From Nocardia cyriacigeorgica (GTDB lineage Bacteria; Actinomycetota; Actinomycetes; Mycobacteriales; Mycobacteriaceae), in the NCBI RefSeq assembly GCF_029868385.1, contig NZ_JARWNX010000037.1, positions 102,547 to 166,546 on the forward strand: a stretch of DNA of 64,000 nucleotides, in the 5' to 3' direction. The position numbers and the translations under genes were made by a program. Under the pieces are notes generated by a model. It saw only the letters and a list, made by a program, of their open reading frames with translations, was not told where the DNA came from and made no database searches. Positions 63,236 to 64,000 of the stretch are shown in pieces (the stretch's first letter is position 1; each line of letters begins with the position of its first letter).

Positions 63236-64000
63236 TTGACCGACCACACCGTGCCCGATCCGACCGCCTCCTGGTCGTTCGAGACCAAGCAGATCCATGC
63301 CGGTCAGACCCCCGATGGCAGTACCGGCGCGCGTGCGTTGCCGATCTACCAGACCACGTCCTACGCGTTCCGTGATACCGATCATGCGGCGGCGTTGTTC
63401 GGGTTGGCCGAGCCCGGCAATATCTACACCCGCATCATGAACCCCACCCAGGACGTGGTGGAGCAGCGGATCGCGGCCCTGGAAGGCGGGGTCGCGGCGC
63501 TGCTGCTGTCCTCCGGGCAGGCCGCCGAAACCTTCGCGATCCTGAATATCGCGGGCGCCGGCGATCACATCGTGTCCAGCCCGCACCTGTACGGCGGCAC
63601 CTACAACCTCTTCCACTACACGCTGCCCAAGCTCGGTATCGAGGTCTCCTTCGTCGACGATCCCGACAACCTCGAGCAGTGGAAAGCGGCCGTGCGGCCC
63701 AACACCAAGGCCTTCTACGGCGAGACCATCGCCAACCCGAGCAGCGCGGTATTCGACATTCCCGGTATCTCCGCGGTGGCGCATGCGGCGGGTGTGCCGT
63801 TGATCGTGGACAACACCGTCGCGACGCCGTATCTGATTCAGCCGTTGGCGCACGGCGCTGACATCGTGGTGCATTCGGCCACGAAATACCTCGGTGGGCA
63901 CGGTGCCGCGGTCGCGGGGGTGATCGTCGATGGCGGCAGCTTCGACTGGCGTGTCACCGACACCGACGGGCAGTCGCGGTTCCCGGGGTTCACCACCCCC
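63236..64000 (+). CDS. metC: O-acetylhomoserine sulfhydrylase (MetC/MetY type), C-terminus cut by window edge
   Basis: This is a PLP enzyme of the Cys/Met metabolism family that makes homocysteine from O-acetylhomoserine and sulfide. The first 255 residues are present, starting at TTG 63236 with GGAG six bases upstream. The family signature TKYLGGHG carries the PLP Lys (in [11 protein letters not shown]), and the start [15 protein letters not shown] and [10 protein letters not shown] fit MetY proteins. M. tuberculosis metC (Rv3340) follows icd1 in the same way. Expression is likely controlled by the SAM-IV riboswitch and the Cys uORF. The rest of the gene lies outside the window. Confidence 0.93.
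   Translation, partial: MTDHTVPDPTASWSFETKQIHAGQTPDGSTGARALPIYQTTSYAFRDTDHAAALFGLAEPGNIYTRIMNPTQDVVEQRIAALEGGVAALLLSSGQAAETFAILNIAGAGDHIVSSPHLYGGTYNLFHYTLPKLGIEVSFVDDPDNLEQWKAAVRPNTKAFYGETIANPSSAVFDIPGISAVAHAAGVPLIVDNTVATPYLIQPLAHGADIVVHSATKYLGGHGAAVAGVIVDGGSFDWRVTDTDGQSRFPGFTTP

Overview
The window is high-GC actinobacterial DNA, most likely from a Nocardia-like member of the Mycobacteriales. The evidence is dense GC-rich coding, ATG/GTG/TTG starts, and gene order shared with Mycobacterium tuberculosis (recalled from general knowledge, not searched). Positions 18.6-36.4 kb follow the M. tuberculosis order amiA1-amiB1-punA-pmmB-upp-Rv3311-add-deoA-cdd-sdhCDAB. Positions 43.6-64 kb carry dacB, a BrkB-type membrane protein, trpS, icd and metC, which resembles Rv3330-Rv3340. 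Positions 1-15.4 kb carry aspC/alaA, udgA and the large Fe-S reductase, which in M. tuberculosis sit near Rv0322-Rv0338. This is ordinary chromosome; I saw no phage, integrase, transposase, CRISPR array, rRNA or tRNA.

Layout. 0-9.2 kb: a truncated Ser/Thr kinase, alanine aminotransferase, a YibE/F membrane protein, a membrane-anchored Hsp70-like ATPase, UDP-glucose dehydrogenase, a class IV PLP enzyme divergent from a MerR regulator, and a YdcF-type protein. 9.2-18.3 kb: an acyl-CoA dehydrogenase pair, a small unknown protein, an Fe-S reductase with a long repeat tail, a secreted unknown protein and a secreted S1 protease. 18.6-32.7 kb: amidohydrolases and nucleoside salvage (punA, pmmB, upp, add, deoA, cdd), interrupted by a type VII secretion-style cassette (EspC-like, WXG-NlpC/P60 and two small proteins). 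33-36.4 kb: the succinate dehydrogenase operon. 36.5-38.8 kb: an accessory patch with a toxin-antitoxin pair and a Fic protein. 38.9-41.5 kb: a Mn/Zn-type ABC importer. 41.5-53.2 kb: radC, an orphan VapB, a phenylalanine hydroxylase-like enzyme, a D,D-carboxypeptidase, trpS, a barnase/barstar pair, exonuclease III, two hydrolases and a secreted HAD phosphatase. 53.4-59.3 kb: a beta-oxidation-like module (acyl-CoA dehydrogenase, SDR, MaoC hydratase, SRPBCC protein, thiolase) with a TetR gene. 59.3-61.4 kb: a GlxA-type regulator divergent from an imine-reductase-like enzyme. 61.5-64 kb: NADP isocitrate dehydrogenase, then metC (cut by the window end).

The most interesting regulation is the metC leader. 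A SAM-IV-type riboswitch is followed by an 11-codon open reading frame with four consecutive Cys codons and a strong Shine-Dalgarno, so SAM and cysteine may both be read on one leader. Other notable signals are a repeated TANNNT-N6/7-start arrangement at about sixteen genes (leaderless transcription), an IdeR-like box in front of sdh, a Crp-like site and a dyad in front of the Fe-S reductase, a three-GTAC operator in front of the toxin-antitoxin pair, and two separate tandem-repeat expansions that begin inside the 3' ends of genes.
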